7,844 nt of DNA, from the NCBI RefSeq assembly GCF_041687175.1, contig NZ_JAWLCK010000118.1, positions 1 to 7,844 on the forward strand, in the 5' to 3' direction. The notes under the pieces were generated by a model that was given only the letters and a program-made list of their open reading frames with translations, was not told where the DNA came from and did no database searches. Shown piece after piece: positions 1 to 5,934 of the stretch. Position 1 is the stretch's first letter. Each line of letters starts with the position of its first letter. Origin of the DNA: Lutispora sp041687175. GTDB lineage: Bacteria; Bacillota; Clostridia; Lutisporales; Lutisporaceae. The translations under genes were made by a program, and so were the position numbers.

Positions 1-1
1 A

Positions 2-622
2 GGAAAGATTAAAGCTCTTTTTGATACAAGAGATGAACTTGTAGATAGATTTCGATCAAGATTGGATGAGATGGTAAAAGGTTTAGCAAAGGAAATAAAC
101 AGCATTCATATTTCCGGCTATGGGATAAGTGATGATATTCATAGAAAATTTTTCATAAACAGCGGAGATCCTTCCAGTGATTATATAGACATGTCTAATA
201 TAGCATTCAATCCTGAACTTAATGACTATGACAATATAGCAGCTGCTTTGAATCCTCCTCCATACAATGGGGAGGATAATATCATAGCTTTAAAGATACT
301 TGAAATCAGAGATAAAAAGGTCTTTGGGGAAGAAAATTACGATGTTACACAGGCCAAATATGATTTTGATGAGTATTACAGAAATATAATTTTGGAACTA
401 GGTAAAACAGGTATGGAGGCTGCCATAACTGCTGAGGCTCACAAAACCATGGATAAGGAGATGGAGAATAAAAAAGGAGTTATGATGAATGTTTCTATGG
501 ATGAAGAGATGAGCAATCTCATAAGATTTGAGCACTCCTATAATGCTTCTGCCAGAATGGTAAATGTAATGGATGAAATGATAGATATAGTAGTAAATAG
601 ACTTGGATTGTCAGGAAGGTAG
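2..622 (+). CDS. flgK: FlgK-like flagellar hook-associated protein 1, first copy (C-terminal part, 5' end outside window)
   Basis: The open frame is continuous from base 2, so the start lies upstream and only the last 206 codons are visible. The first visible residues (GKIKALFDTRDELVDRFRSRLDE) match the FlgK segment usually written GELKGLLDxRD, just before the helix that ends in EINSIH. The C-terminus has the family signature of FlgK/FlgE-type axial proteins: MDEEMSNLIRFEHSYNASARM followed by a terminal helix ending NRLGLSGR. This helix normally packs in the D0 core of the filament axis. FlgK joins the hook to the FlgL/flagellin filament and is secreted by the flagellar type III apparatus. 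A second, complete FlgK starts 11 nt after this stop, so the two are certainly co-transcribed. The segment before the terminal signature (EAAITAEAHKTMDKEMENKKGVMMN) departs from the usual NRRxSVSGV sequence seen in the next gene, so this is a diverged paralogue. Family confident; division of labour between the copies unknown. Confidence 0.9.
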   Translation, partial: GKIKALFDTRDELVDRFRSRLDEMVKGLAKEINSIHISGYGISDDIHRKFFINSGDPSSDYIDMSNIAFNPELNDYDNIAAALNPPPYNGEDNIIALKILEIRDKKVFGEENYDVTQAKYDFDEYYRNIILELGKTGMEAAITAEAHKTMDKEMENKKGVMMNVSMDEEMSNLIRFEHSYNASARMVNVMDEMIDIVVNRLGLSGR

Positions 623-633
623 GTGTGGAATGA

Positions 634-2109
634 ATGAGAACAACATTTGGAAGCTTAAATATAGCGAACTCCGGACTGTTTGCCAGTCGTAAGGCGTTGG
701 ATATTACCAGCCACAATATAGCAAATGCCAATACGGAAGGATATTCGAGACAGATATTAAAGCAGAGGGCTTCTATGCCTATCTGGGGAGATACAAGAGG
801 TATTATGGGTACTGGTGTAGAGACCTATAATATCGAAAGAATCAGAAATGAGTATCTGGATAAAAAATACTGGAACCAAAGCAGAGCTTTAGGAGAATGG
901 CAAATAAAGCAGCAGAATCTGGAAAACTTGGAGTCAATTTTCAATGAGCCTTCTAATACAGGTCTCAGGCAGGTTATAGATGAGTTTTTTCTGGCTTTAG
1001 ATGAGCTTTCCAAAAAAACAGGAGATTCTACCCGCCGTATAGCTGTAGTGGAAACAGCCAATACATTGGCTAGTTCCATCAATAGAAACGGAAATGAGAT
1101 AATAAGGGCTATACGAGAAACCAATGAAGAGGTTAAGAGCAAGGTAGATGAGATAAATTCTCTGGCTTCACAAATTGCTATTCTAAACAAGCAGATATTT
1201 AATATGGAGCTGGGAGATTCTAAAGCCAATGATCTCAGAGACCAGCGAAATGTTCTTATAGATAAGCTTTCTAAGATAATAGATATAAATGTGAGCATCA
1301 CAAAGGATAAAAATGATAATGAATTTCTTAGTATAGATATAGGCGGCATAACTTTAGTTGATCATGTAGATTACGATGAATTGAGCTATGTGGAAGAAGA
1401 TGTGGCAGGCATAACAGACCTTGGAGCAGGGAAGATGGCCAAAGTTGTGTGGAAAGGACTGGAGAGTCAGGCAGTTAAGATAACTGCAGGAGAACTTAAA
1501 GGGTTGTTGGATATAAGGGATGGAAATGGTCAAGGCCTGAATTATAGAGGTTTGCCTTATTATTTGGATAAGCTCAATGAGTTTGCACGAGATTTTTCAA
1601 ACAAGATTAATGAGATACATAGAAAGGGTATTGATTTTAACGGCGCAGCAGGGGGTAATTTTTTCCATGTTCCTGATGATGACCCTGATAAAATCAACTG
1701 TCTTACTTTTGCTGTAAGCGGTGCCTTATTGGCAAACCCTGATTTGATAGCTGCTTCCTCTGATTTTGGTGGAGAAAGCAATAATGAAAATCTTAAAGAG
1801 CTTATTGCTTTGAAGGACAAGATAGATATGTTCGGCTCTACCAAGGGAACTCCCGATGATTTTATTAAGGCATTGCTGTCATCCCTTGCAGTGGACGCCC
1901 AGCAGGCAGACAGAATGTCAATAAACTCTCAAATCCTTATAGCAGATACAGACAACAGGCGTATGTCGGTTTCGGGAGTACTGATGGACGAAGAAATGGG
2001 CAACATGGTGAAATTTACCCAGGCATATAATGCCGCCGCCAGGATGATAACCACCCTTGATGCTATACTGGACACCACCATAAATAGATTAGGTATGGCT
2101 GGAAGGTAG
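634..2109 (+). CDS. flgK: Flagellar hook-associated protein 1 (FlgK), second, complete copy
   Basis: 491 residues, close to the usual FlgK length of about 500. Residues 5-35 carry the N-terminal axial-protein motif (SLNIANSGLFASRKALDITSHNIANANTEGYSRQ region). Residues about 284-296 read TAGELKGLLDIRD. The C-terminus has SVSGVLMDEEM, then FTQAYNAAARMITTLDAILDTTINRLG, the canonical FlgK ending. The two end helices form the D0/D1 coiled-coil core and the middle is the exposed domain. The start at 634 is supported by AGGTG at 621-625, 8 nt upstream; an ATG at 630 is out of frame. The spacing from the previous flgK stop is only 11 nt, which implies translational coupling. The stop TAG overlaps the first base pairs of an AGGAATACCC repeat. 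Of the two FlgK genes, this one looks more like the standard junction protein in its C-terminal half. Confidence 0.95.
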   Translation: MRTTFGSLNIANSGLFASRKALDITSHNIANANTEGYSRQILKQRASMPIWGDTRGIMGTGVETYNIERIRNEYLDKKYWNQSRALGEWQIKQQNLENLESIFNEPSNTGLRQVIDEFFLALDELSKKTGDSTRRIAVVETANTLASSINRNGNEIIRAIRETNEEVKSKVDEINSLASQIAILNKQIFNMELGDSKANDLRDQRNVLIDKLSKIIDINVSITKDKNDNEFLSIDIGGITLVDHVDYDELSYVEEDVAGITDLGAGKMAKVVWKGLESQAVKITAGELKGLLDIRDGNGQGLNYRGLPYYLDKLNEFARDFSNKINEIHRKGIDFNGAAGGNFFHVPDDDPDKINCLTFAVSGALLANPDLIAASSDFGGESNNENLKELIALKDKIDMFGSTKGTPDDFIKALLSSLAVDAQQADRMSINSQILIADTDNRRMSVSGVLMDEEMGNMVKFTQAYNAAARMITTLDAILDTTINRLGMAGR

Positions 2110-2191
2110 GAATACCCTATCCTGTCATTCTGAGTGATAGCGGTTTGTAGGGAATGGTTCATAACCATTCCGCGACCCTAAAGGAATACCC
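2108..2191. repeat. Intergenic repeat element, copy 1 (TGTCATTCTGAG ... AGGAATACCC type)
   Basis: The stretch is bounded by a 10-bp direct repeat AGGAATACCC at 2108-2117 and 2182-2191. Inside are TGTCATTCTGAG (2123-2134) and GACCCTAAAGGAATACCC near the right end. Both blocks recur downstream of csrA (5658-5705) with few changes. Between them lies a perfect 9-bp inverted repeat, GGAATGGTT / AACCATTCC, with a 3-nt loop (2151-2171), which the second copy lacks. The TGTCATTCTGAGCG...AGCGAAGAATCT core resembles a dispersed intergenic repeat seen in many bacterial genomes (from memory, not searched). The hairpin is not followed by a T-run, so it is not an obvious terminator. A role in mRNA processing is possible but unproven. 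Confidence 0.6.
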
Positions 2192-2196
2192 AAAAT

Positions 2197-2227
2197 TCTG
2201 AAATCTGAGCTCTGAGTTCTGAGCTCT
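2197..2227. repeat. Heptamer tandem array upstream of flgL
   Basis: The segment reads TCTGAAA, TCTGAGC, TCTGAGT, TCTGAGC, TCT, i.e. about 4.4 units of a 7-bp repeat. It ends 7 bp before the flgL Shine-Dalgarno sequence (GGAGGT, 2235-2240). It is a short minisatellite of unknown function; its length may vary between strains by slippage. Confidence 0.75.
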
Positions 2228-2245
2228 ATAAACCGGAGGTTACAT

Positions 2246-4498
2246 ATGCGTGTTACAAATAACATGATGGTTAATAACCTACTAAGAAACCTATATAAAA
2301 ATTACACAAAAATGGATAAATCTCAGCAAATGCTGTCCTCACAAAAAAAGTTTCTCAGGCCTTCTGATGATCCTATAGGAGTCACCAGAAGCCTTCGATT
2401 GACCACCGAGATACTCAATATGTACCAATATAAGAGAAACACCGAGGATAGCGACTCATGGCTGCGAAGCAGCGAGCAGGCTGTTAATAATATGATAGCT
2501 GTCATGCAGAGGATAAGGGAATTGACAGTGCAGGGATCTTCGGATACCTATTCCCCTGAAGACAGGAAGAAGATTGCTGACGAGATTGCAGAACTGAAAG
2601 ATCAGTTGATAAGCATTGGTAATACCACATATGCCGGCAGCTATCTATTTTCCGGCTTCAAGACAGACAAAGCCCTCCTCAAAGAAGATGGAACCTATGA
2701 TTTGGATGGAGGCATACTTAGCGGTGGAGAAATAATAGAAGTCAATGTAGGCATTAGCGACAGAATCGGCATGAATATTCTGGGACAGAGAATTTTCGGC
2801 AGCATGGCAACAACTACATATGATGAATATGTGTTGAAAGGTGTCAGTGAGTTCAAAGGTGTGAACATTGACAGCTCAAACAACATAATAAGCATAGAAT
2901 ATGAAGGTATGGCACCTGTGACTATAACTATGGACGATGGTACATACACCTCTATAGATGGATTAAGATTTATACAGGATTTAAATGATAAGATTGATGC
3001 CAGCTCTTTGAATGGTCTGGTAAAAGCAGAACTAGAAAATGGAGTAGTAGTGTTTAAAGGTCCAAGAAATATCACCATAAATAGTGTTCCAAACTCAATG
3101 GACGTGAGAGAAGTTATGGGTATAGAAATGGGCCAGAATGCAGTATTATCAAAGGTTACAGTGTCAGATCTTGACGATATTGACCGGGAAATATTCCATG
3201 GTTCTACAGCATACTTGTTGAAATCTTCCGGAAGTTTCAGCGATGTTGCAGCAAACGACAGCTTTACCATATATTATGGAGATAACACATACACCATAAC
3301 CATGGATAAAGATTACAGCGCTGCCCAAGACAAAGAATTCATTTATGATTTTAACAAGAAGTTGGCAGAGATTTCTGGTTTGGCAGGACATGTGGCATTA
3401 TCCGTGAAAGATGGGCAGCTTGCAATAACAGCAGACAAGCAATTTAAAATAGAAGCTGCTAATTTTGATAAACTGGGATTTAATGCTGATACCGGTCTTA
3501 AAGGTGCCAAAGCTACCTATGCAGTAGAAGGAGGCAAGCTGGACTTATTTAATAATCCGATAACCATATCTTCAGGAGACCAGCTTTATATAAATTATGG
3601 AGATAAAAGCTATTCTATAGCCTTGACTCCAAAAACTTATGATGATACTACAGGTAACAAATTTAATGATTTGATAAAAGATATTCAGGCGGGGATAAAT
3701 AATATACCTGAATTAAAAGGATATGTGACGGTAACAGGCGAAGATGGAAGCATAAGATTTAATTCGGATCAAGCGTTTGAGTTGGTCTATGGAGTGGAAG
3801 GGGATTTTGCAAGCGTAACCCCCAATATAGATTCAAGCAATGATAGATTTGATATAAAACTTGGTGATGGCTCAGCAATCACAGTTAAAATTCCTCATGG
3901 CAGCTATGCTACAATAGATGATTTTGCTCAAGCTTTACAATCAGCTATTGATGCTGAACTATCTTTGAGAGGAAAAGTTAAAGTTGCCAATGATGGTACA
4001 AATATATCCTTTTATTCAGAATTACCGATAACCCTATCACCATCAACTGGTTCTGACTTACTGTCATCAGCTTCTGCGTCCAGCAGTGAGCCTATGGATT
4101 CACTTGGATTTAACACTGCGAAACAAGGTGTTCTCATTGGCGACAGAGTGGAATCAGGGAGTGCTACCCAATTACTGGGTGTTATAGATCAGCTTTTAAA
4201 AGACCTTAACTCAAACAACTCTGAAGGTATAGGGAAGGCTCTTTCCAGATTAGATGCCCATATAGGAAATCTTAACTCTGTGAGAGCTGAAATAGGAGTA
4301 AAAACCAATAGACTAGAACTAACTTTAAATAGAATTGAAGATGATAATGTTAACTTGAGGGGACTACTCTCCAAGAATGAAGATATTGACATGGCTGAAA
4401 CCATAATGAATCTCCAGATGCAGCAAAATGTATACAATGCCGCTCTTTCAGTAGGAGCTAAGATAATAAGCTTGTCCTTAGTTGATTTTATAAGATAA
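2246..4498 (+). CDS. flgL: Flagellar hook-associated protein 3 (FlgL), enlarged with repeated central modules
   Basis: FlgL sits between FlgK and flagellin at the filament base and is exported by the flagellar secretion system. The N-terminal 145 residues are typical flagellin/FlgL D0-D1: MRVTNNMM at the start, RPSDDP at 38-43, RELTVQGSSDTYS at 91-103, and a SYLFSGF motif ending at 138. The last ~105 residues (from about 645) are the matching C-terminal helix, ending in MNLQMQQNVYNAALSVGAKI. The protein has 750 residues, while most FlgL proteins have about 300, so the extra mass is in the middle. Four similar modules can be seen there at roughly 206-294, 338-412, 445-517 and 533-600. Their shared pattern is hydrophobic-x-GD, then a G(T/S)Y-ID or similar helix start, then L.G.V and a strand with (V/I).F. 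They resemble the flagellin hook IN-type insert by eye. The start is set by GGAGGT at 2235-2240, 5 nt upstream. No frameshift is visible. Confidence 0.93.
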   Translation: MRVTNNMMVNNLLRNLYKNYTKMDKSQQMLSSQKKFLRPSDDPIGVTRSLRLTTEILNMYQYKRNTEDSDSWLRSSEQAVNNMIAVMQRIRELTVQGSSDTYSPEDRKKIADEIAELKDQLISIGNTTYAGSYLFSGFKTDKALLKEDGTYDLDGGILSGGEIIEVNVGISDRIGMNILGQRIFGSMATTTYDEYVLKGVSEFKGVNIDSSNNIISIEYEGMAPVTITMDDGTYTSIDGLRFIQDLNDKIDASSLNGLVKAELENGVVVFKGPRNITINSVPNSMDVREVMGIEMGQNAVLSKVTVSDLDDIDREIFHGSTAYLLKSSGSFSDVAANDSFTIYYGDNTYTITMDKDYSAAQDKEFIYDFNKKLAEISGLAGHVALSVKDGQLAITADKQFKIEAANFDKLGFNADTGLKGAKATYAVEGGKLDLFNNPITISSGDQLYINYGDKSYSIALTPKTYDDTTGNKFNDLIKDIQAGINNIPELKGYVTVTGEDGSIRFNSDQAFELVYGVEGDFASVTPNIDSSNDRFDIKLGDGSAITVKIPHGSYATIDDFAQALQSAIDAELSLRGKVKVANDGTNISFYSELPITLSPSTGSDLLSSASASSSEPMDSLGFNTAKQGVLIGDRVESGSATQLLGVIDQLLKDLNSNNSEGIGKALSRLDAHIGNLNSVRAEIGVKTNRLELTLNRIEDDNVNLRGLLSKNEDIDMAETIMNLQMQQNVYNAALSVGAKIISLSLVDFIR

Positions 4499-4525
4499 AG
4501 ATATAGATAAATAGAGGAATGTAAA

Positions 4526-4903
4526 ATGAGCAAGGAAGGGTTTCGGAATTTAGAAGTATGGCATGATGCAAAAGATCTTGCGGTGGAGATATATAAGATT
4601 ACAATGGAAGGCAAACTATCTATGGATTTTAGCCTTAGAGATCAGATGAGACGTGCGGCAGTAAGCATACCAAGTAATATAGCAGAGGGTGATGAAAGGT
4701 ACACTAATAAGGAATCTATCAGATTCTTATATATAGCAAAAGGTTCACTTGCTGAGTTACAAACCCAACTTGTTATTGCATATGAAATTGGTTATATAGA
4801 TGTTAAACAATTGTCATTTTTAGAGAACAATTGCACCTTAGTAGGAAAAAAGCTAGGAGCTTTGATAAAAGCAAGAGAAAAATTTTATAGGCAAAAAGAA
4901 TGA
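4526..4903 (+). CDS. Four-helix-bundle protein of the S23 / 23S rRNA intervening-sequence family
   Basis: 125 residues. The pattern is diagnostic for the family: FRNLEVWHDAKDLAVEIYKIT near residue 6-26, then LRDQMRRAAVSIPSNIAEGDER at about 37-58, then FLYIAKGSLAELQTQL at about 67-82. This is the four-helix-bundle/S23 family, first met as an ORF inside spirochaete 23S rRNA intervening sequences and common as a free-standing gene of unknown function. The accessory protein Avd of diversity-generating retroelements has a related fold. Here no rRNA, reverse transcriptase or template/variable repeat pair is nearby, so neither setting applies. The gene follows flgL by 27 nt with AGAGGA at 4513-4518, so it probably reads through with the flagellar genes, but it is not a standard member of such operons. 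It may be a recent insertion. Function in this location is unknown. Confidence 0.88.
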   Translation: MSKEGFRNLEVWHDAKDLAVEIYKITMEGKLSMDFSLRDQMRRAAVSIPSNIAEGDERYTNKESIRFLYIAKGSLAELQTQLVIAYEIGYIDVKQLSFLENNCTLVGKKLGALIKAREKFYRQKE

Positions 4904-4942
4904 TTAACCAACAAAAAAGCTCTAAACGAATACAATATAGGT

Positions 4943-4976
4943 CCCATTAGCCCATTGGCCTATTAGCCTATTTGCC
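4943..4976. repeat. Octamer tandem array 1 (between the S23-family gene and fliW)
   Basis: Four 8-bp units plus two bases: CCCATTAG, CCCATTGG, CCTATTAG, CCTATTTG, CC. The consensus is CCYATTNG. A second array of the same length (34 bp) and unit size lies at 5713-5746, with 28 of 34 positions identical when aligned by eye. The array ends 13 bp before the fliW Shine-Dalgarno sequence. Function unknown. Confidence 0.8.
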
Positions 4977-4989
4977 AATTTATTATGAT

Positions 4990-5005
4990 AGGAGGCTCCA
5001 AAATG
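4990..5005 (+). promoter_or_regulatory. Ribosome binding site that sets the fliW start
   Basis: AGGAGG at 4990-4995 lies 7 nt before ATG 5003. An in-frame ATG at 4985 would add six residues (MIGGSK), but it precedes this site and has no comparable ribosome binding site of its own. The protein beginning at 5003 (MNIKTKFFGEIEI) also aligns with the normal FliW N-terminus. Confidence 0.85.
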
Positions 5006-5431
5006 AACATCAAGACCAAATTCTTTGGGGAAATAGAAATAGACGAAAAACAAATTATAAACTTTGTGGATGGAATCCCAGGTTTTCCTGAGCATAAGCA
5101 ATATGTAATCATTAATGATGAGGAATTGGGCTTCACATTCATGCAATCAGTAGATGAGTGGAGCTTATGCTTTATTACTCTGCCTCCTGCCACTTTAGTG
5201 GGAGACTATAGCTTTGACTTAAGCGACGAAACAGTAGAAAAACTGGAGCTTGAAAAACCGGAAGATGTTGCAACCTTTGCAATTTTAAATATACCTGAAG
5301 ACTTTAAGAAAATGACAGCCAATCTAAGAGCCCCCATAGTAATAAATACAAAGAACAACAAAGGAATACAGGAGCTTTTGGATGGGGACAATTACAGCAT
5401 GAAGCATCAGGTCTTTAAGGAGGATGTGTAA
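5003..5431 (+). CDS. fliW: Flagellar assembly factor FliW
   Basis: 142 residues, the usual FliW size. Family marks are FFGEIEID at 7-14, GIPGFPEHKQYVII around 24-37, FTFMQSVDEWSLCFI at about 44-58, and TANLRAPIVINTKNNKGIQ at about 105-123. FliW is a cytoplasmic protein that binds the C-terminal region of flagellin. When flagellin is exported, freed FliW binds CsrA and lifts its block on flagellin translation; this is established in Bacillus subtilis. The gene overlaps csrA by one base (TAATG, 5429-5433), so both partners are made together, and flagellin is the next gene. The gene sits 99 nt after the S23-family gene, with the octamer array in between. No sigma-28-like promoter was found in that gap. 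Confidence 0.96.
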   Translation: MNIKTKFFGEIEIDEKQIINFVDGIPGFPEHKQYVIINDEELGFTFMQSVDEWSLCFITLPPATLVGDYSFDLSDETVEKLELEKPEDVATFAILNIPEDFKKMTANLRAPIVINTKNNKGIQELLDGDNYSMKHQVFKEDV

Positions 5432-5655
5432 TGCTGGTATTGGCAAGGAAAAAAGACGAAGCCATACTCATTGGCGATGAAATAGAAATAATAGTTACTG
5501 AAATATCAGAAGATAAAGTGAAAATAGGCATAAAAGCTCCCAAGCATATGAAGGTATTCCGCAAGGAACTTCTAGAACAAGTAAAAGAAGAAAACCTTCA
5601 ATCCGCCGAATCAAAGGTAGATTTGAAAGCACTGGCTAAGGCTATTAAGAAATAA
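5431..5655 (+). CDS. csrA: Carbon storage regulator CsrA, translational repressor
   Basis: 74 residues, the same length as B. subtilis CsrA. The sequence opens MLVLARK and has IGDEIEI, VKIGIKAPKHM and VFRKEL in order. The RNA-contact residues L4, R6 and R44 (with V42 and E46) are present. The tail has EEN at 53-55; N55 corresponds to the B. subtilis position that I recall being needed for FliW binding. CsrA is a dimer that binds GGA motifs in hairpin loops and in Shine-Dalgarno sequences. Its ribosome binding site AAGGAGG (5417-5423) lies inside fliW, 7 nt before the start, and the two genes share one base, so translation is probably coupled. The likely main target is the flagellin leader directly downstream, which carries suitable GGA motifs. 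Confidence 0.97.
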   Translation: MLVLARKKDEAILIGDEIEIIVTEISEDKVKIGIKAPKHMKVFRKELLEQVKEENLQSAESKVDLKALAKAIKK

Positions 5656-5657
5656 CA

Positions 5658-5705
5658 TGTCATTCTGAGCGTTAGCGAAGAATCTATGACCCTTTAGGAA
5701 TACCC
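5658..5705. repeat. Intergenic repeat element, copy 2 (TGTCATTCTGAG ... AGGAATACCC type)
   Basis: The element starts 2 bp after the csrA stop. It has TGTCATTCTGAG (5658-5669), AGCGAAGAATCT (5674-5685) and GACCCTTTAGGAATACCC, ending at 5705. It matches copy 1 (2108-2191) at both ends. It keeps an AGCGAAGAATCT block where copy 1 has the 9-bp hairpin. Copy 1 has a left-hand AGGAATACCC that this copy lacks. Confidence 0.6.
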
Positions 5706-5712
5706 TAACATC

Positions 5713-5746
5713 CCCATTTACCCATTTGCCTATCAGCCCATATGCC
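5713..5746. repeat. Octamer tandem array 2 (between csrA and flagellin)
   Basis: Units CCCATTTA, CCCATTTG, CCTATCAG, CCCATATG, CC. Same unit size, copy number and length as the array at 4943-4976, so fliW-csrA is bracketed by two related arrays. It lies upstream of the flagellin promoter and is not expected in the flagellin mRNA made from that promoter. Confidence 0.8.
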
Positions 5747-5785
5747 AAAATAATAAAATAAACTACAAAATATTCTAGAAAGGAC

Positions 5786-5813
5786 TAAAGTTCCAGAAAA
5801 GACTATCCGATAA
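5786..5813 (+). promoter_or_regulatory. Sigma-28 (SigD)-type promoter of flagellin
   Basis: TAAA at 5786-5789, a 16-nt spacer, then TCCGATAA at 5806-5813. The SigD/sigma-28 consensus is TAAA-N15-GCCGATAA/T, so only the first base of the -10 differs. Transcription would begin near 5820, giving a leader of about 110 nt. Flagellin is the classic late sigma-28 gene, which fits. Confidence 0.82.
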
Positions 5814-5825
5814 TATAATATAAAA

Positions 5826-5880
5826 GCAATGGACAAGTCTCTAAAACATAGGGCCCATGGAGTAGGAGATAAGTCTTTGC
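5826..5880 (+). promoter_or_regulatory. Possible long interrupted hairpin in the flagellin leader
   Basis: GCAA (5826-5829) can pair with TTGC (5877-5880), GAC (5832-5834) with GTC (5873-5875), and TCTC (5838-5841) with GAGA (5866-5869), separated by small internal loops. Three GGA triplets (5831, 5859, 5865) lie in it, one in its terminal loop. The helices are short, so the fold is tentative. Confidence 0.35.
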
Positions 5881-5887
5881 AATATAT

Positions 5888-5905
5888 TCCGGAAAGGACT
5901 CCGGA
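5888..5905 (+). promoter_or_regulatory. Candidate CsrA-binding hairpin in the flagellin leader
   Basis: TCCGGA, AAGGAC, TCCGGA: a perfect 6-bp stem with a 6-nt loop that presents GGA at 5896-5898. CsrA prefers A(N)GGA in a hairpin loop. The GGA sits about 24-27 nt upstream of the two GGA motifs in the flagellin Shine-Dalgarno sequence, a distance suited to one CsrA dimer bridging both sites, as described for B. subtilis hag. Confidence 0.72.
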
Positions 5906-5918
5906 TAAAACAAATTCA

Positions 5919-5934
5919 AGGAGGAAGAAAAATG
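5919..5934 (+). promoter_or_regulatory. Flagellin ribosome binding site, likely second CsrA site
   Basis: AGGAGGA at 5919-5925 precedes ATG 5932 by 6 nt and includes two overlapping GGA triplets (5920 and 5923). CsrA bound here would block the 30S subunit. The start is also fixed by the flagellin N-terminus MRINNN. Confidence 0.8.

Larger units (their letters stand above)
5773..5900 (+). repeat. Three degenerate copies of TTCYRGAAARGACT around the flagellin promoter and leader
   Basis: Copies lie at 5773-5786 (TTCTAGAAAGGACT), 5791-5804 (TTCCAGAAAAGACT) and 5887-5900 (TTCCGGAAAGGACT). The first two are 18 bp apart and overlap the promoter -35 and spacer; the third forms the CsrA-type hairpin in the leader. 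After copies 2 and 3 the similarity continues as CCG-ATAA and CCGGATAA, so a promoter segment may have been duplicated into the leader. Confidence 0.65.

Noticed and set aside
825..1349. Long open frames on the minus strand, such as 825-1349 and 2695-3270.
   Set aside because: They lie wholly inside flgK and flgL, have hydrophobic low-complexity translations without known motifs, and lack ribosome binding sites; they are antisense shadows.
2151..2171. Intrinsic terminator between flgK and flgL.
   Set aside because: The 9-bp hairpin is followed by CGCGACCC, not by a T-run, and flgL has no separate promoter that I can see. It is better treated as part of the repeat element.
4526..4903. Diversity-generating retroelement, because the S23-family protein is related to Avd.
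   Set aside because: No reverse transcriptase and no template/variable repeat pair with adenine-specific differences is visible in the window. The four FlgL modules differ too broadly to be a DGR pair.
4985..5002. Upstream in-frame ATG for fliW at 4985.
   Set aside because: The AGGAGG site lies after it and points to ATG 5003, and the extra six residues are not part of a normal FliW.
4943..5746. CRISPR-like or attachment-site reading of the octamer arrays.
   Set aside because: The units are 8 bp with no spacers, and no cas gene, integrase or phage gene is nearby.
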